A stretch of DNA of 64,000 nucleotides, taken from assembly GCF_009696615.1 (NCBI RefSeq), contig NZ_VULO01000011.1:1-64000 (forward strand). The letters run 5' to 3'. Position numbers and translations under genes: made by a program. Every line of letters begins with the position of its first letter. Position 1 is the first letter of the stretch. Below are positions 37,475-46,303 of the stretch, one piece after another. The stretch comes from Scrofimicrobium canadense (GTDB lineage: Bacteria; Actinomycetota; Actinomycetes; Actinomycetales; Actinomycetaceae). Below the pieces are notes generated by a model. That model saw nothing but the letters and a program-made list of their open reading frames with translations. It did no database searches and was not told the DNA's origin.

Positions 37475-38238
37475 CTACGTAAAGCGGATTTCCTCGAGAA
37501 GCTCACTCACCGCGGCGCTGTGCTCTTCCTCAGTGACATGCGTTCCCTCATCGTGGAAGGGGAGTAGCCGCTCGGCCTTGTCCCCGTACAGGCCGATCAC
37601 GAGAAGTAACTCTGGCATGGAGATTGGGTAGTCCCACCCGTTGACCGCCACGAAAAGGCTTGTAGCTGAGTCCTCTAGGGAGGCGTCCACGAGCGTGCAC
37701 GCCTGCCCCCACGAGGCGGGAGTGGACAGCTCCCACACGTTCACACCGTATGCGCCAAGCGTGGTGGTCAGTGCTGCCCGATGATCACGCCACAGCGCGA
37801 TCAGCTGATATATTTTCCCAACGCCACCTGCGCCATCTTCTGGAACAAGTTGAAGAACTTAGACGCAAAAATCACCACAGAGGCAAGATTCTGCTTCTCC
37901 AACGCCGCAGCTGAGTCTTCATCACCCATCGCGATAAGCAGGGCTTTGAGCTGGTCCACCTCGTTGTCATGTGTTGCAGTGACTTCGTCGAGGTCCTGTA
38001 CGGAAAATGCTAGTGGTGCTTTGATGATGGTCCCATCAGGAAAACGACCAGCCACGACGCGCTTTTCAATAATGATGCAAGGAACATCCACAGCTACTGC
38101 CGCTTCGGCCAGCGCTGCTTCTTCCTTCGCTTCGTCCCAGGTATCGAAAAGCTCATTCAAATCCGTGGCGGTATTCCGGGAATCCCACACCAAACCTTCA
38201 GTAGATTCCGCTGTTGTTTCCGTTTTCTTTGCTCCCAT
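37475..38238 (-). CDS. Tail assembly chaperone, gpGT-type -1 frameshift product
   Basis: The upstream frame (37801-38238, 145 residues, start MGAKKTETTAESTEG) ends shortly after the heptamer G GGA AAA (minus strand, 37813-37819), which is in the correct phase. A -1 slip there enters the downstream frame ending at 37475 and gives a fusion of about 254 residues. This is the lambda G/GT arrangement used by nearly all siphoviruses before the tape measure gene. The downstream frame alone could start only at a GTG (37744) with no ribosome site, which supports frameshifting. Confidence 0.85.
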
Positions 38239-38325
38239 TGTTTTCTCCTATCAGTGATTGCCTACCTGGTGGATATTGGTGCCGGTCGGGGCAGATAGGC
38301 ACACCCCGACCGGACGACTAATGAA

Positions 38326-38949
38326 TCACTCCCCGGACTGATCTCCGCCAGGGGGAGGAGTGTTCTTAGATGCTGGCGTGCCGTGCCACATTTTGAAAGG
38401 CTTATCCAAACCAGTCTTCGGGTCCTTGAATAGGGGGTCTTCCTGCCAGGTGAGAGTCACTGACCTGCCACGCACTTCACCGCGAGTGTCCTGGTCAATC
38501 TCAATCTCAGTGACCTGAGCTGCCCCGTTATACCGATCCTCCGTGCCGTTCTTGAACTTCGTAGCTAGGAAGATCAGCCACTTGGCTTCAGGGAGGGAAG
38601 AATCAACATAAATGACGCCGTTCGCGTCAGGTTCTTTGCCTTCCGTCAGTTTCAAAACTGCCGCGTTGTTTTCCGCAGCATTCACCACAAAAGACCGTGT
38701 GCCATCCCCTGGCAGCACGTAACCTTTCTGCCAAAACTCGAGAGCGTCACCAGACTCACGCTGATGCTGGGGTGCGCCGTCCTGCTTGACTAGACCCAGC
38801 ATGTCGTAGGCCTCTGGCAGTTCCAGAGGTGTTTGTCCTATCATCGTGTCCGCTATGACGTTCGCGGACGCGTACGGCGCGAAAGCGACAATCCCACCAA
38901 TCGGGACTGGCACCGCGCTTAGATCATTACCCTGCTCATCAGCAGCCAT
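38326..38949 (-). CDS. Major tail protein
   Basis: The 207-residue protein lies between the tail terminator gene and the frameshift chaperone, the canonical place. LSAVPVPIGGIVAFAPYASA, ESGDALEFWQKGYVLPGDGT and the strand-rich centre (AAQVTEIEIDQDTRGEVRGR) fit the tail-tube fold. Pro/Gly-rich residues end the chain. Confidence 0.82.
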   Translation of the reverse strand: MAADEQGNDLSAVPVPIGGIVAFAPYASANVIADTMIGQTPLELPEAYDMLGLVKQDGAPQHQRESGDALEFWQKGYVLPGDGTRSFVVNAAENNAAVLKLTEGKEPDANGVIYVDSSLPEAKWLIFLATKFKNGTEDRYNGAAQVTEIEIDQDTRGEVRGRSVTLTWQEDPLFKDPKTGLDKPFKMWHGTPASKNTPPPGGDQSGE

Positions 38950-38971
38950 CGTGTTACCTCCTGAGTAACAG

Positions 38972-38993
38972 AAAAGCCGCCCACAGGACGGCT
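38972..38993 (-). terminator. Intrinsic terminator before the major tail gene
   Basis: On the minus strand AGCCGTCC pairs with GGGCGGCT (one G-U) and is followed by TTTTCTG. It lies between the tail terminator and major tail genes and may reduce or process readthrough. Confidence 0.55.
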
Positions 38994-39023
38994 GGTTGGT
39001 TTCGGTTTACTTGTTTTGTGGCT

Positions 39024-39446
39024 CTACCAAGAGCCAACGACTATGTATCCCACGGTCCCGTAACGCCTGGCGACATCTAGATCGTCAATCACCGGGTAGG
39101 GGCCGTTGCACCCGTCCCAATCAACAGAGGCTATCGGCGACCCGTCAGCGTGGACTATCGCGTCATCCATCAGGATCGACATCACCAGGCGCCCCAAATC
39201 GTTCGCGGGCTTATCGTTCATGCGTGATCCCGCCAGGATCGAGACACCGATCGACCTATCAAAAGTCACGTGTGAGAGGCGCATCCCCGAGTCGTCCCGA
39301 ATCATGATTAGCGGCTGCTTCAGCGGCAGAGAGAGGTCTGTGGGTTCTTTGTTGGAAACCTGCACTGAGTGCCCTTCACTTGTGAGGGCCGTCCGCAGGT
39401 ACGTTGTGAGCCACAGCTCCAGATCGGGTGCGGTCACTCGCGTCAT
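39024..39446 (-). CDS. Tail terminator protein
   Basis: The 140-residue protein begins LELWLTTYLRTALT after a short lead. It contains PLIMIRDDSG and an end YGTVGYIVVGSW. The size and order (after the gp10-like gene, before the major tail protein) match the siphovirus tail completion protein. Confidence 0.72.
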   Translation of the reverse strand: MTRVTAPDLELWLTTYLRTALTSEGHSVQVSNKEPTDLSLPLKQPLIMIRDDSGMRLSHVTFDRSIGVSILAGSRMNDKPANDLGRLVMSILMDDAIVHADGSPIASVDWDGCNGPYPVIDDLDVARRYGTVGYIVVGSW

Positions 39447-39449
39447 AGT

Positions 39450-39743
39450 TCACCCCCGTCCGGCAGATTTCAGAGCCCGCGCGAGATTCCCCGTTTTCGA
39501 TTCGACCAGTAGCGTTTTCGGGTCCGTGCCGGTCACCAGATAGACGGTGCGGAAACGAGCCTCGGCCTTTTCGATACGTAGGCCCCGCTGGTATGCACCC
39601 GTATCGTATGGGGCGTTAGCTTTCGCGGCGGCTAAAACTTTCTCCGCCGCTTGACGTTCAAGGCTTTGAACTCCACTTTCCCGCAAAATATCGTCGAAAA
39701 AAACCTGGTTGAACTCTATGTAAGTTTGCCCTTTGACTGCCAC
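39450..39743 (-). CDS. HK97 gp10-like head-tail component
   Basis: The 97-residue protein has QAAEKVLAAAKANAPYDTGA, the usual AxxxxPxxTG signature of HK97 gp10/minor tail proteins. The rest is basic. It ends 4 bp before the tail terminator gene. Confidence 0.72.
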   Translation of the reverse strand: MAVKGQTYIEFNQVFFDDILRESGVQSLERQAAEKVLAAAKANAPYDTGAYQRGLRIEKAEARFRTVYLVTGTDPKTLLVESKTGNLARALKSAGRG

Positions 39744-39746
39744 GAG

Positions 39747-40109
39747 TCACCCCACGTATCGGTTTAGTGGTATTTCTCTTGGCGGAGACCACCCCGTAAA
39801 CGGGTTCGTATCTGCTGCTGGGGGAATCCCATCAATCGTGTAGGTAGGTGCCCCTGGAGGACCGTTGCGTATCCGGTCGCCTTTGCGAATATCAAAGGCC
39901 CCATCACAGAACAGGGACTTTGCTTCGAGTGCCTGCTCCCGGCTCTCAGCCTTTGTCATGGATGTAGATGACTGGGCGATGAAAGCGTTCGGGATTTCCA
40001 AGACGTCCGGGTGGTCCCAGTCCGCAGGGATAGTTGAGTCTGGATCGTAGGGGTCAACTTTGGCTTCTGCCCGTAGACGATACACGCTTGTACCAAAGGG
40101 AAATTCCAC
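39747..40109 (-). CDS. Head-tail stopper-like protein
   Basis: The 120-residue protein reads TSVYRLRAEAKVDPYDPDST early and ends in GRP-like turns (IRNGPPGAPTYTIDGIPPA). This fits the beta-barrel stopper proteins that follow the connector. It overlaps the upstream connector gene by one base. Confidence 0.62.
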   Translation of the reverse strand: MEFPFGTSVYRLRAEAKVDPYDPDSTIPADWDHPDVLEIPNAFIAQSSTSMTKAESREQALEAKSLFCDGAFDIRKGDRIRNGPPGAPTYTIDGIPPAADTNPFTGWSPPREIPLNRYVG

Positions 40110-40474
40110 TAGTAGTCTCCTTCAGGCCAAACCCTAGATATGGGGCGCGTTTGGGGGAAAGAACCAACCGAATGCCCGGCACGGCTCCCTCCACTTGCTG
40201 CACAGAGAGCTCGCAGGGCCCGCCGGGGTTGACCATCGAATGCGGATTCAACATCCGCATACTCGACAGACGCACTACCGATCCGTTGCGATTTCACCAA
40301 CTGCGAGCCGCGAGTGGCGAGCGTCTTGTAGACGCGCTTGAGAATAGCGACCGCGTCTTTTTGTTCCTCACTGTCGTCGGCAAACGAGGAGATGCAGGGG
40401 GCGATGTCACGAGCCACTATGAGCACTTCACGTGCAAGGTCTTCGTCGGGACCGACGCTTTCATGGGTGATCAT
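40109..40474 (-). CDS. Head-tail connector-like protein (gp6-type)
   Basis: The 121-residue, mostly helical protein has SEEQKDAVAILKRVYKTLAT and a Gly/Ser-rich C-terminus. Position two genes after the major capsid and size suggest the gp6/gp15-type adaptor. Sequence evidence alone is modest. Confidence 0.58.
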   Translation of the reverse strand: MITHESVGPDEDLAREVLIVARDIAPCISSFADDSEEQKDAVAILKRVYKTLATRGSQLVKSQRIGSASVEYADVESAFDGQPRRALRALCAASGGSRAGHSVGSFPQTRPISRVWPEGDY

Positions 40475-40493
40475 TTCACCGCCCCCTCTCTTC

Positions 40494-40838
40494 TTATTCC
40501 CCTTGAGCTGCCATGATCGCGGCGACCTTCTCCGCCTTACTCTTCGCCTTACTCACATCGATATTCTTCGATGCGGCGTAGGCGTCCAACTGCTTACCGG
40601 TCCATTCCTCCGAAGGCTCACCCTCGGGGATGCTGCCCTCATCTCCGGGCTCAGTTTTCACTTCAACCTTTTCGATGAGGCCTGCACCCACCAGATGCTC
40701 GATGCTTGCCGCGTCAACGGTAGAAGCATCAAACCCGGCAGGCTTGTATACGTATCTCTCAGAACCGTCGATCAGGCGCACTACCGCGCACCCGCCGACA
40801 ACCCGGTAAAAACCTTCTCCGGCCACGACCTCACTCAT
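40494..40838 (-). CDS. Small structural protein with SAP/Rho-N-like C-terminus
   Basis: The 114-residue protein has a beta-rich first half (GFYRVVGGCAVVRLIDGSER) and ends in WTGKQLDAYAASKNIDVSKA, a helix-extension-helix pattern like SAP/Rho-N motifs. Such proteins are common after the capsid gene in actinophages. I take the ATG that overlaps the capsid stop (TGATG); a GTG lies one codon upstream. Confidence 0.65.
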   Translation of the reverse strand: MSEVVAGEGFYRVVGGCAVVRLIDGSERYVYKPAGFDASTVDAASIEHLVGAGLIEKVEVKTEPGDEGSIPEGEPSEEWTGKQLDAYAASKNIDVSKAKSKAEKVAAIMAAQGE

Positions 40839-41764
40839 CACAGACCCGTCCCGGTGAGCTTCACGCCCGCCATCGGCTCAGTAACGACCGGGACAGTGAC
40901 GCGGCGGCCACGCAGCAGGTAACCGTCTTTGTCTCCCGTGGTGGCACGGTCAGTGGACGCTTCCACACCGGTGTTGCCCGCAGGGGCAAACTCGGGGGAG
41001 AGGATTTTCTCATCAGCCATTCCGCCGAGCTGATCGATATCGAACAACCACGGGTCTGTGCCCATGATGTGACCCGAGGTTGCCCAGGTCAGACCGAGCG
41101 CATTGACCGGCAGGCTGCCTGTGAGGACCACGTTTGCCTGCTCACGGGGGAGCGCCCCATCATCAACAAGGAGCCCAATGAACTTCGCGAACTGCGCACC
41201 CGGCAGAGCCACGACATCCAGTTCCAGGCCGGTCGCCAATTCGGCACGTTCGTTCTGAATCTTCAAAATGTGCTCAACAGCCTTACCTGCCTTCTCCCAC
41301 CCGCCCGGAGCGGCAGAAGTGGACGTAACACGCGACGCGATAACACCCCATGTGGTCTGGTCGACGGTGCGAACGATCTGATTCGCGATGCGCTTCAGAG
41401 CTTTCTCCACGTACTGGCGGCCTTCACGCGTGATCTTCTCATCGGTGATGATCGTGCCCTGACCCCACTTGACGGTGCGCGCTGCGGACGGCAGGCCCTC
41501 ATCAAGAGCGATCAGCGGGTACTCCCCGCCGGGTTCGATTGCCTCAGGGGCCTCACCCGTGTAGAGATCGTCGGTGCCGGTTTCGTAGAAAACCCCGCCG
41601 CCGGTGGCATCATAGCGGCCTGACAGGAGATAGTCCGCGAGGAACTTTTCCTTGGTCAGGTCGGCCAGGCGCCTTGCGATCAGTGTTGGAGACTTGAGTA
41701 GCAGATGCAGCTCGCTGGTTGTCAGCGAGCCTTCTTTGTGGCGCGCAGGATATGCGTAACCCAT
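40838..41764 (-). CDS. Major capsid protein (HK97 fold)
   Basis: The 308-residue protein has features of the HK97-fold major capsid: the N-arm region SPTLIARRLADLTKEKFLAD, the E-loop/TGTDDLYTGEAPE region, the spine helix VEKALKRIANQIVRTVDQTT, and the final VTVPVVTEPMAGVKLTGTGL strand. Position after the protease/scaffold and decoration genes is canonical. Confidence 0.85.
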   Translation of the reverse strand: MGYAYPARHKEGSLTTSELHLLLKSPTLIARRLADLTKEKFLADYLLSGRYDATGGGVFYETGTDDLYTGEAPEAIEPGGEYPLIALDEGLPSAARTVKWGQGTIITDEKITREGRQYVEKALKRIANQIVRTVDQTTWGVIASRVTSTSAAPGGWEKAGKAVEHILKIQNERAELATGLELDVVALPGAQFAKFIGLLVDDGALPREQANVVLTGSLPVNALGLTWATSGHIMGTDPWLFDIDQLGGMADEKILSPEFAPAGNTGVEASTDRATTGDKDGYLLRGRRVTVPVVTEPMAGVKLTGTGL

Positions 41765-41779
41765 TCCTTCGGCCCCTTT

Positions 41780-42133
41780 CTAGATCATGACCTCGACCAC
41801 GTCGTCAGCCTCAGCTGCGGACGTGAGTGCGAGGCCCAGCTTGTTGGTTCCGGTAGCAGCGACTTTCCCGCCTACTGCAGATGAGACGGTCGTGCCTGCG
41901 GTGATTGCTTCGGCTGTGGGGAGCCGGTGGATTTGGCGACCGATGTATACGGTTACCTGTTCCCCGGCCTTTGCATCACGTGCGGCGACGCCGACGACGC
42001 CAACAGAATCTTCACCCGCGGGTCCTACGGTGCGGTCACCCGTGGCAGCGACGAGCCGCCCCCCAGTGATGGCTGTGGATGCAGTGAAAGTCACTGCGGC
42101 TCCGGGCATGAATTTTGGAATGTAGTCCGCCAT
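41780..42133 (-). CDS. Capsid decoration protein (DUF2190-like)
   Basis: The 117-residue protein has the pattern PGAAVTFTASTAITGGRLVA, VGVVGVAARDAKAGEQVTVY and a VSSAVGGKVA end. It is a small beta-rich domain typical of DUF2190/decoration proteins encoded just upstream of the capsid. It would bind the capsid surface and stabilise it. Confidence 0.78.
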   Translation of the reverse strand: MADYIPKFMPGAAVTFTASTAITGGRLVAATGDRTVGPAGEDSVGVVGVAARDAKAGEQVTVYIGRQIHRLPTAEAITAGTTVSSAVGGKVAATGTNKLGLALTSAAEADDVVEVMI

Positions 42134-42135
42134 GA

Positions 42136-42579
42136 TTATGCCTCCTCACCGCTGTACTTGGCGTACAGCGCGTCATCGGCACTTGTGAGGGAGTCGGAAT
42201 GTCCGATCTCCTCCACGGGAACCGTGTTTTTTGGCATGGACGCGATAATCGCAGTGATGCCCTCTTCGTCGTTGTCGAGCTGGGCGCGCCACTTATCTTT
42301 TGACTCGGCGGTGATCCGGCCCGACTTGAGCGCGTCAGCAATGATGCTGTCACGACGCTGAGCGTCGATTGTGTCCATTGCCTTGCGACCTGCGGCGGCG
42401 TCATCCTGGAGCTGTGCGTATGCCGTCTCGTCAACGACGATCGCGCCCTCCGGGAGTACCTTGGTTGGGGCTGGAGCGGTGAGAGCTTCTTCGAGAGCAG
42501 TCATCACTGCTTCCTCGGATGCTTCGGCATCGGTCAGACCGAGCCGCTCACGAACGCCAGCCAGGAAAGCGTCACTCAT
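42136..42579 (-). CDS. Internal in-frame scaffold product
   Basis: An ATG at 42579 (codon 243 of the protease gene) is preceded by AAGGAGG at 5 bases, a near-perfect ribosome site inside a coding region. It would yield the 147-residue scaffold alone (MSDAFLAGVRERLGLTDAEA). This mirrors lambda Nu3, made from inside gene C. Direct proof is lacking. Confidence 0.68.
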   Translation of the reverse strand: MSDAFLAGVRERLGLTDAEASEEAVMTALEEALTAPAPTKVLPEGAIVVDETAYAQLQDDAAAGRKAMDTIDAQRRDSIIADALKSGRITAESKDKWRAQLDNDEEGITAIIASMPKNTVPVEEIGHSDSLTSADDALYAKYSGEEA

Positions 42580-43305
42580 AGTGACCTCCTTCGTGTTGGG
42601 TTTACCCGACTCGGTTGAGGCGGGATTCTTCTCCACCGCGGTAGTCGCGGCGAAAACTGGGGTGGGTGCGTGTGCGCGCCCCTTGAAACGGAACCGGGAC
42701 AGGTCAAAAGCAGAAGTGGCTTCCAAGTCGTCTTCTTCAGTGCCGTCCCACTTATCGGCAAGACCAGCGTCGACTGCTTCTTCGGCCGTGTACCAGGTTT
42801 CGGCTTGCATGATCGCCCGCCACTGTTCGCGGGTTCCTCCGGCGCGGGCAGCGTAAATGTCCGCGTAGGAGTTAGACAGTTTGTGGAGGATCGCTGCGGT
42901 CTCTTCTAGGAACTCCGCGTTCCCGTAGGCGCCGCCGGACGCGTCATGGATCATCATCTGGGAGCCGCGGTTCATGGTTATCGTGTCGCCGGACATGGCG
43001 ATCACCGACGCGGCGGAGGCCGCCAGCCCGTCAACGATCACATCGACGTGTGCCCGGTGGGAGCGCAGCGCGTTCATGATAGTTACGCCATCCCACGCGG
43101 ACCCGCCAGGCGAGTTGATGTGTACAGTGAGGGTGTCCACGTCGAGAGCGCTGATCTCATCTACCAGGGCTTTGGGGCCGATGCCTCCACCCCACCAGGA
43201 CTCGCCAATCTCGTCGTAGATGTACACGTCCGCTGACGACTCACCGTCTGCTTTTGCCTCGATACGGAACCAGTCGCGTGGCCCTCGCGTCTTTGTCTTC
43301 GTCAT
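42136..43305 (-). CDS. Head maturation protease (ClpP-like) fused to scaffold
   Basis: The 389-residue protein has an N-terminal ClpP-type Ser protease. INSPGGSAWDG carries the oxyanion region, DGLAASAASVIAMSGD holds the nucleophile Ser, and MMIHDASGGAYG holds the catalytic His. From about residue 243 it is a charged, helical scaffold-like domain. It is predicted to cleave the scaffold and itself during prohead maturation. The start overlaps the portal stop by 4 bp. Confidence 0.87.
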   Translation of the reverse strand: MTKTKTRGPRDWFRIEAKADGESSADVYIYDEIGESWWGGGIGPKALVDEISALDVDTLTVHINSPGGSAWDGVTIMNALRSHRAHVDVIVDGLAASAASVIAMSGDTITMNRGSQMMIHDASGGAYGNAEFLEETAAILHKLSNSYADIYAARAGGTREQWRAIMQAETWYTAEEAVDAGLADKWDGTEEDDLEATSAFDLSRFRFKGRAHAPTPVFAATTAVEKNPASTESGKPNTKEVTMSDAFLAGVRERLGLTDAEASEEAVMTALEEALTAPAPTKVLPEGAIVVDETAYAQLQDDAAAGRKAMDTIDAQRRDSIIADALKSGRITAESKDKWRAQLDNDEEGITAIIASMPKNTVPVEEIGHSDSLTSADDALYAKYSGEEA

Positions 43306-44729
43306 GTTGCCTCCTCGGGGCCACTGCCCGTAATGTCTGCTCCAGTGCGACGAATGATCTCGCGCGCTACCGCCTGAGTGAGTGGTTTCTTGTCTGTCGC
43401 GAGGTACACCTTCTGGGCCACCTCGGCGGCGTTGCGCGCCAGTTCCGCATCGGTTGGAAGGTCCGAACTGGACGGGTCGTCGTCTGGAGCATCCGCGGCG
43501 CCTTTGACTGGCATTCCATACTTCGCGCGCAAATACTCCTCGAGAGCTGGGTCTGTGGTCAGCGCCCCGCAGTCAATGAGTGCCCGCACTGCCTCAGCGG
43601 TCAGTGTCTGCGTCTCACCGATCACAGCCGGGACGACACGAGGAGAGGGCTCAGATGACCCCCAGTTCAAATCCACAAGGTCCTCGACAACGTGGGACTG
43701 GACCACCTCGGCGATGTGCTGCGCAGTCGCATTCAACGAGTCGGTAAAGAAGTTCACGAACGTCGCACCCAGCGCATAGCTTCCGGTGGCGTTGTCTCCA
43801 CCCAGGCTGAGGAAGTTAGCGAGGACCGCTCCCGCGATCTGCTCGTCGTAATACCGGATCGGCTTATCCGTATCCGGCAAACGTCCCGTCACGCCAGTAA
43901 GAGCGAACTTTGAATCAGCGGCCAGAGACACTCCCGCCGATTCCCCGGCGCGAGCTGCCTTCGCAATCTCTAAGCCCCGGTCGATCTCTCGCTTCATCCA
44001 CTCTTCAGCTTCCTCGTACGTGGAACCTTCCGGCGGGGGAGCGGACGTGAATGTAGGAATACCAAGACCATTACGTTCGGCGGTGAGCGCCTGAACTCGC
44101 AGCAACCTGTCCTTCAGCAGCCACATTTTGTAGGCGGACCGCAGAATCGACTCCCCCAGCCAGTTCGCACCCTCACGTTCATTCACGAAAGCGACCAGAC
44201 GATCAACAGGGATCGTCACAACAGACCCGCCGCTGATCCCACGCTGTTTTATCGCAACCAGGCCACCATCTGGGGCAACCTCAACATCTGCGATGGTACG
44301 TGGGGGACGCCAAGCCAGTTTCGCCAGCCGCGTCGATCCATCCGACTGGTCATACACCTGCTCAAAGAAACTGTGCCCAAAATCGAGCTCCAGCAAAGCA
44401 AGGCGCAGAAACTCTTTGAAAGAGAACCTACCCTTCAACCGCAAAGGAGCTTCGAAAGGCTCACCCTTGACCGGCAGACCCAGATTATCCGCAACATACT
44501 TGGTTACTTCTGGACGGCAACCGGCACCATCAACGACCCATTCTGTTCGCATGATCGGAAGCTTCACAGCGCGGAGTACTGACTTCACCTGCGTGTCCTC
44601 GCGGCGCATCCGGTCAAACACGTCAATCGACTGCGGCCATTGGAGGTCCGGATTCATCTCGTGAGTTTCCGCCGTCAATCGTCCCCAGCCCAGGAGTCCT
44701 CCGTCAGCCTGATAGCCGATTTCTTTCAC
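43302..44729 (-). CDS. Portal protein (DUF935/gp29-like)
   Basis: The 475-residue protein has portal family marks: RMRREDTQVKSVLRAVKLPI, LDFGHSFFEQVYD, WRPPRTI and LVAFVNEREGANWLGESILR. FLSLGGDNATGSYALG precedes the C-terminal crown. It resembles the DUF935 portal group. Twelve copies would form the DNA entry vertex. It follows terminase by 14 bp. Confidence 0.87.
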   Translation of the reverse strand: MKEIGYQADGGLLGWGRLTAETHEMNPDLQWPQSIDVFDRMRREDTQVKSVLRAVKLPIMRTEWVVDGAGCRPEVTKYVADNLGLPVKGEPFEAPLRLKGRFSFKEFLRLALLELDFGHSFFEQVYDQSDGSTRLAKLAWRPPRTIADVEVAPDGGLVAIKQRGISGGSVVTIPVDRLVAFVNEREGANWLGESILRSAYKMWLLKDRLLRVQALTAERNGLGIPTFTSAPPPEGSTYEEAEEWMKREIDRGLEIAKAARAGESAGVSLAADSKFALTGVTGRLPDTDKPIRYYDEQIAGAVLANFLSLGGDNATGSYALGATFVNFFTDSLNATAQHIAEVVQSHVVEDLVDLNWGSSEPSPRVVPAVIGETQTLTAEAVRALIDCGALTTDPALEEYLRAKYGMPVKGAADAPDDDPSSSDLPTDAELARNAAEVAQKVYLATDKKPLTQAVAREIIRRTGADITGSGPEEAT

Positions 44730-44743
44730 GTGAGTCCTCCTTT

Positions 44744-46303
44744 CTAGAAGCGCACAATGCGCAGATCAATGTCAGAGGGCACAACGTCCCCAGGGAGAGT
44801 TCTAGGTGCAGGCGGTGGCGGCAGTTCTTTCTTCGGGGAAGCTTCAGACTTGAGTACTCCCCAAAACGCCCAGGTAACCGCCTGAGCGATCGACACCGGG
44901 ATCTTCGGATCGGACTGTTCCCACGTCACACCAGCCCGACCAATGTTTCGAGTGGTCGCAAACTCTAACGATTTACGCACCTCAGCCTGTGGGCGGTGCG
45001 GCACCAAGCCAGCGTTGACATGTTCCACAAACAGGGCTTGCGCAGCGGCAATCTCATCCAAGTTCATGGATAAGAACTTCACCTTCGCTGTTTCCAGTGA
45101 GGAGATGACCGCAGCAGCGTTCTTCGCATCCAGCACAACTAGGGCGTTCCTATACTCGGCCTTGAGAGACTTCAACTCTTCGGCAACCCAGCGAGTACCT
45201 TTGTCGGTTCTATGGTGCTCGACGGCCACCTGCTCAGAGTCCACGCGGACAGCTTTAGCGATTGTGCCGAACGCCCCAGCTTTCCCCAGAGCCAACGCCA
45301 GGACCACACCATCACCAGTGACACCGGCGTCGTCGGAAACGCTACGGTCCCACACCGTCAGGTCTAGCTCGGACCGCTTCACCGCTTCTGCGGCAGGCCG
45401 GTTCGGCCAGATAGACAGCCGCTCCCGAGCAAACCCTTCCTTGTCGGGCGAGGTGTCCCGATTCAGTTCTTCAGAGGTAGTCTCGCGGTACACCCGCACA
45501 TCAATAGCTGGGTTCGCTGCTTCCCAATTCTTCTCATCTGTCAGATCGATTTTCTTCGCGAGCTTCGGATCATCCGATCCAACCGGGGAGTATTCCACCC
45601 AACAGGTCCGCTTATTCTTCCTACTTCCGTCCCGACCGCGGTCCCGAAGGCCCTCAAACACCTCAGCATCATTCACACCTTCTTCGGGAACCGTCCCAGT
45701 GAATACTTCCTGACGGTTCTTCACTGTCGTCGCAGTGAACGTCAATGCCCGATATGACGCTTGCGACAGCTCCTGCGCTTCGTCATAAATGATCACGTCT
45801 GCTGTGAAGCCACGCCCAGAGTTCTTCGATCGAGCAATGAACTTGATCCGATCACCACGACGCTGACCCGGACGCGGCTTCAGTCGGATACCCTGCTCAT
45901 TATTGCCCTCATAAATCTGCGAAACTCGTGCCATCAAGTCCGGGTTCGCACGAACAGTGGAGGTCAGTTTTTGAAGCGCCTCAGTGTTGGTCTTAACTTC
46001 ATGCGACGTATGGACGACCGTCTTTGGTCGACTATCTTTGCGGCGAATGACGAACAAATGCAGAAGATCGTAGGCAAGAAGAATCTCGCCTTTACCGTTC
46101 TGGCGGGCTACCAGCTCACCAACCTCGGTTGCAGCCCAGTTACCTGACGCATCAACTGCCATCCACGCGGCAAGATCACGCCGCTGCCAAGGATCTAGAA
46201 CCACACCGATGGACACGAGCCAGGAGTTCATCTCTGGCGTGAATGCCGTCCCCACATTCGCAGGCAGCGACTGAACTCTAGGCTGTACCAATAGGAACGA
46301 CAC
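44744..46303 (-). CDS. Terminase large subunit
   Basis: The 519-residue packaging motor has the Walker-A-like VARQNGKGE (residues 65-73) and Walker B VIIYDEAQE (170-178). A C-terminal RNase H-like nuclease begins near 320. The nuclease strand that usually bears the first catalytic Asp reads VVLALALGKAG, so an acid seems to be missing or displaced; VVLDAKNA keeps a later Asp. The gene overlaps the small-subunit end by 26 bp. Confidence 0.9.
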   Translation of the reverse strand: MSFLLVQPRVQSLPANVGTAFTPEMNSWLVSIGVVLDPWQRRDLAAWMAVDASGNWAATEVGELVARQNGKGEILLAYDLLHLFVIRRKDSRPKTVVHTSHEVKTNTEALQKLTSTVRANPDLMARVSQIYEGNNEQGIRLKPRPGQRRGDRIKFIARSKNSGRGFTADVIIYDEAQELSQASYRALTFTATTVKNRQEVFTGTVPEEGVNDAEVFEGLRDRGRDGSRKNKRTCWVEYSPVGSDDPKLAKKIDLTDEKNWEAANPAIDVRVYRETTSEELNRDTSPDKEGFARERLSIWPNRPAAEAVKRSELDLTVWDRSVSDDAGVTGDGVVLALALGKAGAFGTIAKAVRVDSEQVAVEHHRTDKGTRWVAEELKSLKAEYRNALVVLDAKNAAAVISSLETAKVKFLSMNLDEIAAAQALFVEHVNAGLVPHRPQAEVRKSLEFATTRNIGRAGVTWEQSDPKIPVSIAQAVTWAFWGVLKSEASPKKELPPPPAPRTLPGDVVPSDIDLRIVRF

